Below, in pieces: positions 8,043 to 16,673 of a stretch of DNA of 34,899 nucleotides; position 1 is the stretch's first letter; each line of letters starts with the position of its first letter. The position numbers were made by a program, and so were the translations under genes. Under the pieces are notes generated by a model. The model ran no database searches, was not told where the DNA came from, and worked only from the letters and a program-made list of their open reading frames with translations. This DNA is from a virus. Where the stretch lies: IMG/VR virus record IMGVR_UViG_3300009497_000018, positions 1-34,899 of that record. The stretch is one strand, 5' to 3'.

Positions 8043-8413
8043 AACTCGTTCCGTATGATGATAAACTTTTACACGAGGTAAAAGAACCCGACACGAAAAA
8101 CACAATCACAATACTAGCGGGAGAGGTAGCAGTAAGAATCATGGAGTTTTATGAGCATAATCCCAAAAAATGTATATTATTTCTTCAGCAAATAGTACAT
8201 GTATTTCATACATCACCCGAATCGTTTCAGCTAACGATGCAAGTTCTTTCGGGATCGGGAGAGGAAAAGAAATCTTATTCAAAGTTGGCAGAAGAAAAAG
8301 GAACAAGTCGACAATACCAACACAAAAAAAGACAAACGGAATTAAAAAAACTTGAGGCTCAATTCCCAAAAGTTGCAAAGATTCTCAAGAAAAGCCTATG
8401 GACAAATAAATGA
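8039..8413 (+). CDS. Helix-turn-helix-like protein between terminase genes
   Basis: Encodes 124 residues. Residues 84-100 (SYSKLAEEKGTSRQYQH) look like a helix-turn-helix of the sigma region 4/small-terminase type, followed by a lysine-rich helix. The N-terminal 70 residues are helical. With overlaps of four bases on both sides (start at 8039, stop at 8413 within the large-terminase start), it is part of the packaging cluster. It could be a second DNA-binding packaging component or a regulator of late genes. Confidence 0.7.
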   Translation: MKLVPYDDKLLHEVKEPDTKNTITILAGEVAVRIMEFYEHNPKKCILFLQQIVHVFHTSPESFQLTMQVLSGSGEEKKSYSKLAEEKGTSRQYQHKKRQTELKKLEAQFPKVAKILKKSLWTNK

Positions 8414-10227
8414 AAAAACCGATCGACCTTACTGAGTACGCTTTAAACGCACTCAAACCATTTGAGAATAAAAGTGTAGTCGAGTGGGCAGAAGATAATG
8501 TTGTTCTTAGTGAGCGTATTACAGAACAGGCGGGGCTTTATTCTACAAAAAGCTATCCGTATGTAAGAGAGGTGCTTGAGAACTTTGCTGACCCACAGGT
8601 AAAGCAGATTAGTCTTTGTTGGGGAAGCCAAACAAGTAAAACAACTACAATTTACATAGGCGTGGGTTATAGCGTAGACCAAAAGCCATCTCCTGTACTA
8701 ATGGTGTACCCTACAGACGCGGTCGTTAGAACATTTAGCCAAGATAGACTCATACCTTTTTTCACAGATACAAAATGCTTGTACGATAGGATGCCGAAAA
8801 GCGCTAACGGGAATATAGACAAAGATCGCATCACAACTAATCGATTGGAGTTTGATCGATGCTCAATAAATCTTGTCGGTGGTGGCAGTAGGGCAAATGT
8901 TAGAAATTATCCTGTAAGTATACTTGTCCTCGATGAGATAGATATTATTTCCGAAAGCAGTCGACGGGAAGCAATGGATCGAGTAAAAGGCCGAAGAAAT
9001 TACAAGGTAATCCAAGCGTCAACTCCACTCGAAGAGACAACAGGGATATGGGGAGAGTATCAAAACGGAGACAGAAGAAAATACATGATGCCTTGTCCGC
9101 ATTGCTTGAACGAGATAAGCTTTGAGTGGAAGATCGGGGATGATTTTATGATTAGGTATGATCGGGAGAAATCCCGAACGCCCGATGGGTACAATCTAAA
9201 CGAGGTTATCAAAACAACTTACTACTACTGCCAAGTTTGTAATAAGCCTATCGATGATAAGCAAAAGCAAGTAATGTTGGGCCAAGGTAAATGGCGGGCT
9301 CAATCTAGCTCTAATAAACATCGAAGTTATCACTTAAATAGCCTGTATTCTCCGACCTTAACTTTCAGCGACATCATGGTTAAGTGGATTCAAGCACACG
9401 ACAATGTGGACGGGATTAGAAACTTTGTACAGGGTTGGCTTGCTGAACCTTGGAAGGATGAAATATTAAATGTTAGTGTCGAGAAGATACAAGAACTAGA
9501 GGGCGAGTACGAAAGAGGTACGATCAAAGGCGAGCTTAGAATTATGTCGGTTGATGTTCAGAGATCACATTTTTATTATATCGTTAGAGGCTTTGATAAA
9601 GACGGGTCAAGCTATCTCATCGATCATTCGATGGTTCCTACATTTGCTGATCTTGATGACGCTTTTGCGACCTATGAGTGTCACTACGGGGTGATGGATA
9701 CAGGGTATGGGGATCGGGCACAGGAATGTTACGAGCAATTATTCTTGCGACGCAGAAGTTGGACAGGGATAAAAGGATGGAAGTCGATGGCGACCCCATT
9801 TAAGGTTAATCAAATCGATCCGTTTTCGGGATCGGGCAAACAAGGAAAGCATAAAATAAAACTAATTCATTTGGATGTTACGGTTTGGCAAGGAGAATTA
9901 GGAGCAAGGCGAGCGGGAAAAACAAAAGGTTGGCGGCTTTACAAAGACCCCGACATTATGTACCTTAAGCAACTAAGTTCAAAATGGCAGCACGAAAGCG
10001 TAAACAAAAAAGGAGAAGTATCAGTTGAGTGGAGAACAAAAAGTGGGGCGGGGGATCATTATTGGGACTGCGAAACGTATTGTCTCGCGTTTAGTAAATT
10101 GGTTGGATTTGGTAGGGTACAAGATACGAGCGGACTTAGCCCAAGTGATAGCAGAGCAAACGGAGGAAGTAGTAACAATGAGGAGTCAAATAGAGGTAGA
10201 TCAGAAAAAAGGAAAAGCATTTGGTAG
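8410..10227 (+). CDS. Large terminase subunit, gpA family
   Basis: Encodes 605 residues, the usual size for lambda gpA-type large terminases. The ATPase has a deviant Walker A (WGSQTSKTT, 71-79) and Walker B ILVLDEID (171-178). A zinc-ribbon-like pair (CPHC at 229-232 and CQVC further on) is typical of this family. The nuclease half includes MSVDVQRSHFYYIV and an acidic VMDTGYGDRAQE segment, consistent with an RNase H-like active site. It powers DNA translocation into the prohead and cuts the concatemer. The C-terminal tail is low-complexity Ser/Asn/Arg. gpA-type enzymes usually pair with Nu1-like small subunits and cos cleavage. Confidence 0.93.
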   Translation: MKKPIDLTEYALNALKPFENKSVVEWAEDNVVLSERITEQAGLYSTKSYPYVREVLENFADPQVKQISLCWGSQTSKTTTIYIGVGYSVDQKPSPVLMVYPTDAVVRTFSQDRLIPFFTDTKCLYDRMPKSANGNIDKDRITTNRLEFDRCSINLVGGGSRANVRNYPVSILVLDEIDIISESSRREAMDRVKGRRNYKVIQASTPLEETTGIWGEYQNGDRRKYMMPCPHCLNEISFEWKIGDDFMIRYDREKSRTPDGYNLNEVIKTTYYYCQVCNKPIDDKQKQVMLGQGKWRAQSSSNKHRSYHLNSLYSPTLTFSDIMVKWIQAHDNVDGIRNFVQGWLAEPWKDEILNVSVEKIQELEGEYERGTIKGELRIMSVDVQRSHFYYIVRGFDKDGSSYLIDHSMVPTFADLDDAFATYECHYGVMDTGYGDRAQECYEQLFLRRRSWTGIKGWKSMATPFKVNQIDPFSGSGKQGKHKIKLIHLDVTVWQGELGARRAGKTKGWRLYKDPDIMYLKQLSSKWQHESVNKKGEVSVEWRTKSGAGDHYWDCETYCLAFSKLVGFGRVQDTSGLSPSDSRANGGSSNNEESNRGRSEKRKSIW

Positions 10228-10231
10228 GCAA

Positions 10232-10396
10232 ATGAGAGACGCTTGCTATTGGGCAATTGCATCTGCATCGTTTGTCGGAATATTTATATTAGCAATACCT
10301 ATGTGCATCATAGCTTTGCCTATGTTGACAATTATCTATATTATGAGACTCATTGTTGGTTCATGGCAAAACGAAACAAAAAAGAATACGATTTAG
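10232..10396 (+). CDS. Small membrane protein
   Basis: Encodes 54 residues from the ATG at 10232, five bases after the large-terminase stop; an in-frame ATG at 10178 would add 18 residues inside that gene. Residues 6-44 are almost entirely hydrophobic and can form two transmembrane helices, followed by a short basic-polar tail (SWQNETKKNTI). It overlaps the next gene by 34 bases. Small two-helix proteins in phage late operons are often holins or entry/exclusion factors. No endolysin is recognised nearby, so the role is open. Confidence 0.55.
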   Translation: MRDACYWAIASASFVGIFILAIPMCIIALPMLTIIYIMRLIVGSWQNETKKNTI

Positions 10397-11082
10397 ATTT
10401 CACAAATTTCAACCACATGCTTGTGCTTTTATCAAAGCAAGTAGGCAAAGAAAATATTGAGAAAATGGTAAAGGGTGAACTGAAGGGCGTACTAGAGCAA
10501 TGTATTGCCAACACCAAGTCATCAAATAAATCCAAAATAGGAAAAAGATTTGTATTAAAAGGGAGCGTCCAAAAGATGAAGGATGCCGAAAAACCACATA
10601 ACGGAATTACATACCCAAAGCAATCGCCCGACTTAGTCTCACAGATTACATTCGAGGGCAATCGAAAGTTTAAACTCCCGACCGATTTAACTTCCGAAAA
10701 CTTTGCTAGAGTTAAAAAACGGCTCAAAGGAATGAAGGAAAGAAGGATAGGCAGAATAGGTTTAGCAAAGTCTACTTTTTTATTTATTGCGAAAAAAGCG
10801 GGAATAAAAGTGAAGGGCGACAAAAAAGCAGAGTCTGCATTCAAAACAAACCCCGACTACGGAGCAAAGGTTACTCGCGTTGAGGAAAAAGGATCGGGAA
10901 GTAAATACACGCTAACTTTTGAATCTACTTCAGAGACAGTCTACTATGGCACAGGAGGCAAGAGAGTAGTACAAAGAGCAATTGATGGACGGGAAAAGTT
11001 TTTTAAGAAAAACCTACGATTGGGTGTATTTGATGACCCCGAAAAGATGGCAAAAGCGTACGGGTTTATCTTCGAAGGTTGA
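10363..11082 (+). CDS. Head-region protein of unknown function
   Basis: Encodes 239 residues from MAKRNKKEYD at 10363; the frame is open further upstream but would then overlap the membrane-protein gene entirely. The protein is basic (many Lys), with a helical N-terminus and a beta-rich section around 165-200 (KVTRVEEKGSGSKYTLTFES), ending in a segment rich in Lys and aromatics. I do not recognise the family. Its position between large terminase and the gpW-like gene suggests a virion or assembly role. Confidence 0.7.
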   Translation: MAKRNKKEYDLDFTNFNHMLVLLSKQVGKENIEKMVKGELKGVLEQCIANTKSSNKSKIGKRFVLKGSVQKMKDAEKPHNGITYPKQSPDLVSQITFEGNRKFKLPTDLTSENFARVKKRLKGMKERRIGRIGLAKSTFLFIAKKAGIKVKGDKKAESAFKTNPDYGAKVTRVEEKGSGSKYTLTFESTSETVYYGTGGKRVVQRAIDGREKFFKKNLRLGVFDDPEKMAKAYGFIFEG

Positions 11083-11116
11083 CGATAAGCAATAATAGTA
11101 AGATGTATTATAGATA

Positions 11117-11389
11117 ATGGCAGACATACAATCAGTCGCAGACTTAGTCACTTCTCGGGATGCAATGCAAACCGCACTTGATGAATTAATGACCACGGGA
11201 CTTTCGGGTTATACTCTTGGAGGAAGATCAGTTACTTACGAAATGCGCAACGACTTACAAAAACTAATAAATACCTACAATCGAAGAATCGCGGCACGAA
11301 CTGATTCGGGTACAAGGGCTACAGGATTTAATCTTGTCGATTTTAGCAAAAAGACTGAGGTGATAGGGTCAGACGAAGATGAAGGCTAA
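11117..11389 (+). CDS. gpW-like head-tail joining protein
   Basis: Encodes 90 residues. The first 65 follow the gpW pattern: a helix (VADLVTSRDAMQTALDELMT), a hairpin containing YTLGGRSVTYE, then a second helix (MRNDLQKLINTYNRRIAAR). In lambda, gpW seals filled heads and prepares the connector for the tail. Its position just before the portal gene matches the lambda order. It overlaps the portal start by eleven bases. Confidence 0.75.
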   Translation: MADIQSVADLVTSRDAMQTALDELMTTGLSGYTLGGRSVTYEMRNDLQKLINTYNRRIAARTDSGTRATGFNLVDFSKKTEVIGSDEDEG

Positions 11390-12884
11390 TTTTTTCCAAA
11401 GGTTAAAGAAAGCGACCCGATATGCTTTTGGCATTGGCGTTGGTTATGACGCTACTAAAAATACTCGATATAGGGAGCAAAAAAGAATTTACGGAGGAAT
11501 CTTTACAGAGGATAAAGAACTTCCATTGGGCGATAGGTTGTCGATGATTAGTATCCTACTCGATCAAAGAAGAAATAACCCATGCGTCAAAGCGATCTGC
11601 CGACTGCGTGAAGAGGATGTAATTGGGCGTGGCTTAAAACCTAGACCCGATACAGGCGATCCTGTTTTAGATAAAGAATTAGAAAGTTGGTGGGATGATT
11701 ACTCAAGCGACTGCGAAGTTTCGGGACTTTCAATGATGGAGTCTCAAAAGTTACTTTCATCACTACCATTAATTCATGGCGATGGCGGTTTACTTTTACT
11801 CGATGATGGACGGGTTCAGCTTATTGCGGGCGAACAAATTGGCGTTGATACTCCAAGCGTCTTTATGCCCAAGGAATCGGAGCAAAGCGAAAAGAAGGGT
11901 ATCATAGAAGGTCTAGAACTAAACGATGTAGGTGCCGTTACAGGATACCACATTGGACAACTTAGGGATAATGGTCGTGCTAAAAGCGAATTAATTCCCG
12001 CGGACAGATTTATACATCACACAAAGCGAATGCGCATAGGGCAACTGCGAGGAGTTCCCGAACTTGCCACCGCAGTAGATGTTTTAATGGATATACAGGA
12101 GTACGAAAACATTGAAATGATTTCGGCAAAAGCCTCCGCATCTTTATCAGCCGCGGTGAAAAAAGAATCTGCTTTGGATTTCGAGTTGGGGGCTCGCGCC
12201 GAGGCTGATGATCGATTGGAGTATTTCGAGCCGGGGCGATTCCATTACTTGGAGCCTGGAGAAGATGTTAGTGTGATTTCACCAAGTGGTCGACCAAATG
12301 TAAATGCAATCGAGTGGTTGGTTTATAAATTAAGAAAAGTCGGAAGTACAATAGGCATCCCTACTGAGTACCTTTTAATGACCATAGGAGAAACAAGCTT
12401 TTCGGCATCGCAAGGCATGGTTTTACTTTATCAAAACACGATAGAGGCTGAACAAAGATTCATGCAACAAACTTTAAATAAGTGGTGGGGTTGGAGACTC
12501 AAGTATGCGTTAGAATCGAAGGAGCTAACGATCAATACAGAAGTTAACCTAAAACTAAATAAGGTACCTTGGCAATCGCCCGCATTTAGATGGATAAACA
12601 GATCGAGTCAAGTTGCGGCCGATGCACAATACCTACAAATGGGTGCAGTAAGTATCGATACTATCTGCGGTCAGTTCGGAAGTACACCCGAGGAAATCTT
12701 TACACAAAAAGCAAAAGATATTTCCAAGGCAAAAGAATTGGCAATACAATATGACCTTGACTCATGGAGAGACTTAATGAATCCAATTACAACCTTTGGT
12801 AGTTTTTCTTACGCACCTCTCGAAGAACCCGAAATGGTTGACAAGAAACCTATAGTTGAAGAACAACCCGATGCCGACCTATAA
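11379..12884 (+). CDS. Portal protein, lambda gpB family
   Basis: Encodes 501 residues with the size and features of lambda-type portals, including an N-terminal RVREE-like segment (CRLREEDVIGRGLKP, about 73-87), the central VPELATAVDVLMDIQEYE, and GETSFSASQGMVLLYQNTI with WWGWRLKYAL near 335-375. It forms the dodecameric channel at one capsid vertex and binds the terminase. Two of the genome's four CYGG/CCRG-type sites lie here (12231-12234 and 12255-12259), both at Pro-Gly codon pairs. The C-terminus overlaps the next gene by fourteen bases. Confidence 0.9.
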   Translation: MKANFFQRLKKATRYAFGIGVGYDATKNTRYREQKRIYGGIFTEDKELPLGDRLSMISILLDQRRNNPCVKAICRLREEDVIGRGLKPRPDTGDPVLDKELESWWDDYSSDCEVSGLSMMESQKLLSSLPLIHGDGGLLLLDDGRVQLIAGEQIGVDTPSVFMPKESEQSEKKGIIEGLELNDVGAVTGYHIGQLRDNGRAKSELIPADRFIHHTKRMRIGQLRGVPELATAVDVLMDIQEYENIEMISAKASASLSAAVKKESALDFELGARAEADDRLEYFEPGRFHYLEPGEDVSVISPSGRPNVNAIEWLVYKLRKVGSTIGIPTEYLLMTIGETSFSASQGMVLLYQNTIEAEQRFMQQTLNKWWGWRLKYALESKELTINTEVNLKLNKVPWQSPAFRWINRSSQVAADAQYLQMGAVSIDTICGQFGSTPEEIFTQKAKDISKAKELAIQYDLDSWRDLMNPITTFGSFSYAPLEEPEMVDKKPIVEEQPDADL

Positions 12885-14193
12885 TGACTATCCGAAATCA
12901 GCCTCCAACAATGCGAAGAAAGCGATTGCGTGGAAAGAAAAGAATGGGTCGAGTTGCGGGACTGCAGTTGGATGGACTCGTGCAAGGCAACTTGCGGACA
13001 GAAAAAACATTTCAAGAGAAACCATATCTAGGATGGCGAGCTTTAAGCGACATCAACAGCATAAAGATGTTCCGTACTCCGAAGGATGCGGGGGAATTAT
13101 GTGGGACGCATGGGGAGGAACAAGCGGAGTCGAATGGGCGATTGCCAAACTTAAAAAATTAAAAATGAGTGCAGACAGAATTAGTCATAAAAATGCTTTT
13201 AGACAGGCAAGAGCAACAGAGGCAGTTGGAGTAATGAGCGAAGTAAGCTTGATTCAAGCGGGCGAAGCAAAAGGCCATGGGGTGTATGTAGACAGGGACT
13301 CATTACAAAGCGCACTAGAGATTGCACCTAATAAAATACCCGCTTTTTTAACTCATAACGGGGCATTGGAATCAGATAGGATTCTCCAACAAGTAGGTTT
13401 CTTTAAGGACTTTTATATTGATGAAGATAGGCTAATGGCAAAGCAGTTTGTTGCACTAGAGTCATTCAAAAAAGATGAGCCCGAAAAGTATAATAGACTA
13501 TTTGATATTGCTACAGAGATTCCCGAGACTTTTGGCATTAGCTTGGTATTTGAAAACGAACTATTTTGGGCATTGAAAGACGGAACTTTTAAAAAGTTTG
13601 CCGAGGACGAAAAGCCTAAAGACTCAAAGTATGACATGCCCGTCGTTCGATTTGTTGAGATTTATTCTGCAGATTTTGTTGACGAACCTGCCTGTAATGA
13701 GAAGGGACTTTTTAAAGCACTAACAAAATATAACTCACACATTATGACTGAAGACGAAAAAAATACCGACACGGATGCGACTACTGACGCAGAACTAGAG
13801 GCAGAAAATATTGCATTAGCAGCAGAAGATACCATTGAGGACACAGAGTCAGATGAATCTTCCGAAGAAGAAACTGAAGCAGAAGCTGAAGGTAGCCCCG
13901 AAGAAGCATCATTGGACTTAATGGCAGAATTAGCTGAAGGTTTACAGGAACTATCATTAAAAGTAGATGCACTTGTAGCAACGCAAGCAAGTCACGGGGA
14001 CGCTTTAGGTCGACTTACAACTTTAAATAAACTCGGTCTTGCTAAACGGATAACACCGAAGGCAAACAACGAAGATGTGGCAGAGAAAGTAATGTCAGTA
14101 AAAGATCGATACATGAAAATGAATGGATCAGAGCTAATAAACTTCACTAAAAACAATTCGGGCGACTTGAAGAAAGCATTACTTAAAAGATAA
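12871..14193 (+). CDS. Capsid maturation protease-scaffold fusion with an extra N-terminal domain
   Basis: Encodes 440 residues from the ATG at 12871, which directly follows GAACAACCCG; an in-frame TTG lies at 12856. Residues 1-95 form a Trp/Gly/His-rich domain (KRHQQHKDVPYSEGCGGIMW) that also occurs in other phage proteases. Residues 120-285 resemble P2 gpO-type capsid proteases, with a candidate catalytic His in FLTHNG and Ser in IYSADFVDEPA. Residues 290-365 are an extremely acidic Glu/Asp/Ala stretch, followed by a helical scaffold-like tail. It probably templates prohead assembly and is then self-cleaved. An internal ATG at 13744 could produce a separate scaffold, as lambda C/Nu3 do. Confidence 0.82.
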   Translation: MPTYNDYPKSASNNAKKAIAWKEKNGSSCGTAVGWTRARQLADRKNISRETISRMASFKRHQQHKDVPYSEGCGGIMWDAWGGTSGVEWAIAKLKKLKMSADRISHKNAFRQARATEAVGVMSEVSLIQAGEAKGHGVYVDRDSLQSALEIAPNKIPAFLTHNGALESDRILQQVGFFKDFYIDEDRLMAKQFVALESFKKDEPEKYNRLFDIATEIPETFGISLVFENELFWALKDGTFKKFAEDEKPKDSKYDMPVVRFVEIYSADFVDEPACNEKGLFKALTKYNSHIMTEDEKNTDTDATTDAELEAENIALAAEDTIEDTESDESSEEETEAEAEGSPEEASLDLMAELAEGLQELSLKVDALVATQASHGDALGRLTTLNKLGLAKRITPKANNEDVAEKVMSVKDRYMKMNGSELINFTKNNSGDLKKALLKR

Positions 14194-14211
14194 CTCTAAA
14201 ACACAAAAATT

Positions 14212-15138
14212 ATGACAACTACTATTGACGCAGATTTAGCAGGAAAGATCATTTCTGCAAACGCACTTGAGGCGTTCACCAAGAAACTTGCTCCATTGCA
14301 AGCATTCACGACTAGCTATGATACTGATGCGGGGCAAACAGGAGAAAAGATCGTAATTCCTTATGTTCCTCAGTTTGCTAATGATGGTACTTCTACTGTT
14401 TCTGCTTTTACCGCGGGTACAACAAAGTATGATGCGGATAAAAGTTCAAAGATTGATGAAGCAACGGTACAACTAGATTCACATCTTTTTACTAATTGGA
14501 CGCTGAACGATACACAGGTAAGTGAAAACGCGGTGGCATCACTTGAGCGTTTTGGCGCACAAAAAGGTGCTGATCTTGCAAACGAAATCTTTGTTAGTAT
14601 TTGTTCAACAGTTGTCGCTAGTAACTTTTCATCATCCGAAACGGTTTCAGCAACTGCTACGAGTTTGTCTTTGGACGACATTATTAATGCTCGAAAAGTC
14701 ATGGTTGGAAACGGAGGTGACCCCGCTCAATGTGCATTAATACTTCACTCTGACTACTATGCGGGAATGCTTTCATTTGCAGAACTGACTGCTGATGCCT
14801 ATGGGTCCTCTGATGCAATACGACAAGGAAATGTACCATCTATCGTTGGTATCCCTTCCGTATATGAATGCCCGACCCTTCCTGAGAATGGTGAAAACCT
14901 TGTAGGGTTCTTGGTGCATCCCGCCGCTCTTGCAGTTGCATTTAGATACCTTCAACCTAACTCGGGTGGCGAGGCCGCTTACACTCGCACGGACAAGCTT
15001 TCCAATGATGATGGAATGACTATGGGTTACAGGCAGTTTTATAAGGCAGATACAGGCGAATCCGTTGCGGCCATTGAAGCTTTGTACGGATACACAACTG
15101 TAAATCCCGACGCAATCGTTAGACTCGTACACGCTTAA
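14212..15138 (+). CDS. Major capsid protein
   Basis: Encodes 308 residues with the low-Cys, Ala/Thr/Asp-rich composition of a major capsid protein. It begins with a short helix, has a segment GEKIVIPYVPQF near 45-56, a central long helix with DDIINARKVMVGNGGDPAQCALILHSDYYAGML (split here: about 155-190), and ends in ALYGYTTVNPDAIVRLVHA. Position directly after protease/scaffold and before the joiners makes the call secure even though I cannot name the subfamily; an HK97 fold is expected. Codon use is smoother here (more GCA, ACT) than in the early genes, as expected for a highly expressed protein. Confidence 0.87.
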   Translation: MTTTIDADLAGKIISANALEAFTKKLAPLQAFTTSYDTDAGQTGEKIVIPYVPQFANDGTSTVSAFTAGTTKYDADKSSKIDEATVQLDSHLFTNWTLNDTQVSENAVASLERFGAQKGADLANEIFVSICSTVVASNFSSSETVSATATSLSLDDIINARKVMVGNGGDPAQCALILHSDYYAGMLSFAELTADAYGSSDAIRQGNVPSIVGIPSVYECPTLPENGENLVGFLVHPAALAVAFRYLQPNSGGEAAYTRTDKLSNDDGMTMGYRQFYKADTGESVAAIEALYGYTTVNPDAIVRLVHA

Positions 15139-15142
15139 TACG

Positions 15143-15343
15143 ATGTTAGGTACTGCATACGGAATGCTTGAGGACGGAACTATCCGTAATATCAAGACAG
15201 GTTCTGCTAGGGAAGTTCTAGAGATATGGAAGACAAAAGACCCAATTCAGTTCGACAAGATTGGATACTTTACCGAGCGTGGAGGTAATCGCTTACGCAA
15301 GGTAATAAAAAGTGAGCCAATTAAAGCAAGACCTTCTGAGTAG
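15143..15343 (+). CDS. Small protein after the major capsid gene
   Basis: Encodes 66 residues with no recognised domain. It is basic at the C-terminus and contains a charged helix (SAREVLEIWKTKDPIQFDKI). It starts four bases after the capsid stop and overlaps the next gene by 32 bases. Small genes here are often capsid decoration or connector proteins. Which applies cannot be told. Confidence 0.65.
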   Translation: MLGTAYGMLEDGTIRNIKTGSAREVLEIWKTKDPIQFDKIGYFTERGGNRLRKVIKSEPIKARPSE

Positions 15344-15659
15344 TGATTTAGATCACATTATCGATCAGAGAAGTTCGCCCTTAACGGGCGTTCTTCCTGC
15401 ATCGATAGCTAGTTTAGAGTTTATCGCTACTTGTTCAGAGACGGACGAGGATCGCGAGATAGAAGTTAATGGTATTTATATAAACGCCAATACTGAGTAT
15501 TCGCTGAATGCGACTAAGTATGCGACACTTCCATCAATAGGCTCAATACTTGAAGATGCATCGGGTCGGCAAGTCAAAGTGCTTGCGTTGCAGTATGATG
15601 ATGAGAATGACCCTGTACAACTAACCCTTACTTGTAATAGGAGATTCTCAAACCAATGA
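15312..15659 (+). CDS. Probable head-tail joining protein
   Basis: Encodes 115 residues from a GTG start at 15312. The C-terminal half is beta-rich with LPSIGSILEDASGRQVKVLA, a pattern shared with stopper or gpFII-like connector proteins (a strand, then a turn with DxSGR, then a strand). The family match is loose. Gene order (capsid, joiners, tail terminator, tail tube) supports a head-tail connector. It overlaps both neighbours. Confidence 0.6.
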   Translation: MSQLKQDLLSSDLDHIIDQRSSPLTGVLPASIASLEFIATCSETDEDREIEVNGIYINANTEYSLNATKYATLPSIGSILEDASGRQVKVLALQYDDENDPVQLTLTCNRRFSNQ

Positions 15660-16090
15660 ACCTAAAGATCGAGGAGTCAATAGAGGATGCGGTCGCAAGT
15701 TTCTTGGATGGAATTAGTGGTTATACGATATTTAAGGGTTTTGATGACAATCAATTCATAACACCAAGAATAGAGATAGAAGTTTCAAGCCTCAACTTTC
15801 TTGAGACTTTAGATGGAGTTGGCTCGACTTTACCCGAGTATGCTAAGTTTGATCTGACATTGTCTGTACGAGTGATCACAAATGCAGACGACGGAACGAG
15901 TAGATCGGAGCACAATAGTGGAGTTTCTTCTGTACGACAAATCTTTCTGCGATCGTCAGATAACTTTGACACAAGTAACTTGCCCGACCACCATGTAAGT
16001 TACATAAGAATGGAGTCATCAACACAAATGATATCGGGTTCAGCTAGAGTAACTCAATCCGATTACATGATAAGGGCGGCTTGCTCATGA
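15656..16090 (+). CDS. Probable tail terminator / minor tail protein
   Basis: Encodes 144 residues. An N-terminal helix (KIEESIEDAVASFLDGI) is followed by alternating strands, with a pattern of PRIEIEVSS and FDLTLSVRVITNADD typical of gpU/tail-completion proteins that cap the tail tube. The start is in an ATGA overlap with the preceding gene and the stop overlaps the methyltransferase start. No catalytic motif is present. Function is inferred from fold pattern and gene order. Confidence 0.65.
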   Translation: MNLKIEESIEDAVASFLDGISGYTIFKGFDDNQFITPRIEIEVSSLNFLETLDGVGSTLPEYAKFDLTLSVRVITNADDGTSRSEHNSGVSSVRQIFLRSSDNFDTSNLPDHHVSYIRMESSTQMISGSARVTQSDYMIRAACS

Positions 16091-16641
16091 TAAACTTAGA
16101 CCAATTTACATACGGGTATCAAGCTATTGATAAGTGCCACTTGTACCTAATACAGGGATTGCTTGCATCGTATAAGCCCAAACGGATTCTTGAACTCGGA
16201 GTGGGTACAGGCAATGTTTCACAGGTTGTTTTACAGACCAATACATTTAATGAAAATAATTCTGAGCTTGTGTGTGTTGATAATTGGCAAGATTGGAAAG
16301 GCGAGCTTCCTAGGATTGCGATTGAATTAAAAAAGCTTGGTGCAAATATTATAACTCAGTCCGAAAAAGAATATGTAAGCCAAAGCGAAAGCGAGCGATT
16401 TGACTTTATAATTTCAGATGGAGCACATGGAGCAAGCGACCAATGGTGCGGGAAACTATACGATATGCTAAACCCGAATGGGGTTTTAATTGCACATGAT
16501 GTAACAAATAAAGACTTTCCTAATTTGCAGAAATATAAACTAGAAGCAGATGCCCGAAAGTATAATTCTTTTGTTGTAAATAAAAGTACAAGGAAAGATG
16601 AAAGATGCCACAGAGGCCTTTTGGTTGTCTGCAAAGGTTGA
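16087..16641 (+). CDS. Class I SAM-dependent methyltransferase inserted in the tail operon
   Basis: Encodes 184 residues from ATG 16087, in an ATGA overlap with the tail-terminator gene (an in-frame TTG is at 16081). Motif I is ILELGVGTGN near 37-46, motif II VCVDNW near 66-71, motif IV FDFIISDGAH near 104-113, and LNPNGVLIAHDV near 128-139 follows. This is the small-molecule/sugar or O-methyltransferase style; no DNA-methyltransferase DPPY or PCQ motif is present. It likely methylates a sugar, a protein or a surface component. A position inside a structural operon suggests action on the virion or its glycan, by inference. Confidence 0.82.
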   Translation: MINLDQFTYGYQAIDKCHLYLIQGLLASYKPKRILELGVGTGNVSQVVLQTNTFNENNSELVCVDNWQDWKGELPRIAIELKKLGANIITQSEKEYVSQSESERFDFIISDGAHGASDQWCGKLYDMLNPNGVLIAHDVTNKDFPNLQKYKLEADARKYNSFVVNKSTRKDERCHRGLLVVCKG

Positions 16642-16673
16642 CACAACATACAATATTAGAAACACATATAAAT

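Noticed and set aside
10243-11082. Longer version of the head-region protein with 40 extra residues
   Set aside because: The extension overlaps the small membrane protein gene entirely and looks unlike a protein start; ATG 10363 fits better.
16087-16641. DNA methyltransferase protecting CYGG/CCRG sites
   Set aside because: No DPPY, PCQ or ENV motif; the motifs are of the small-molecule type, and avoidance rather than protection is what the sequence shows.
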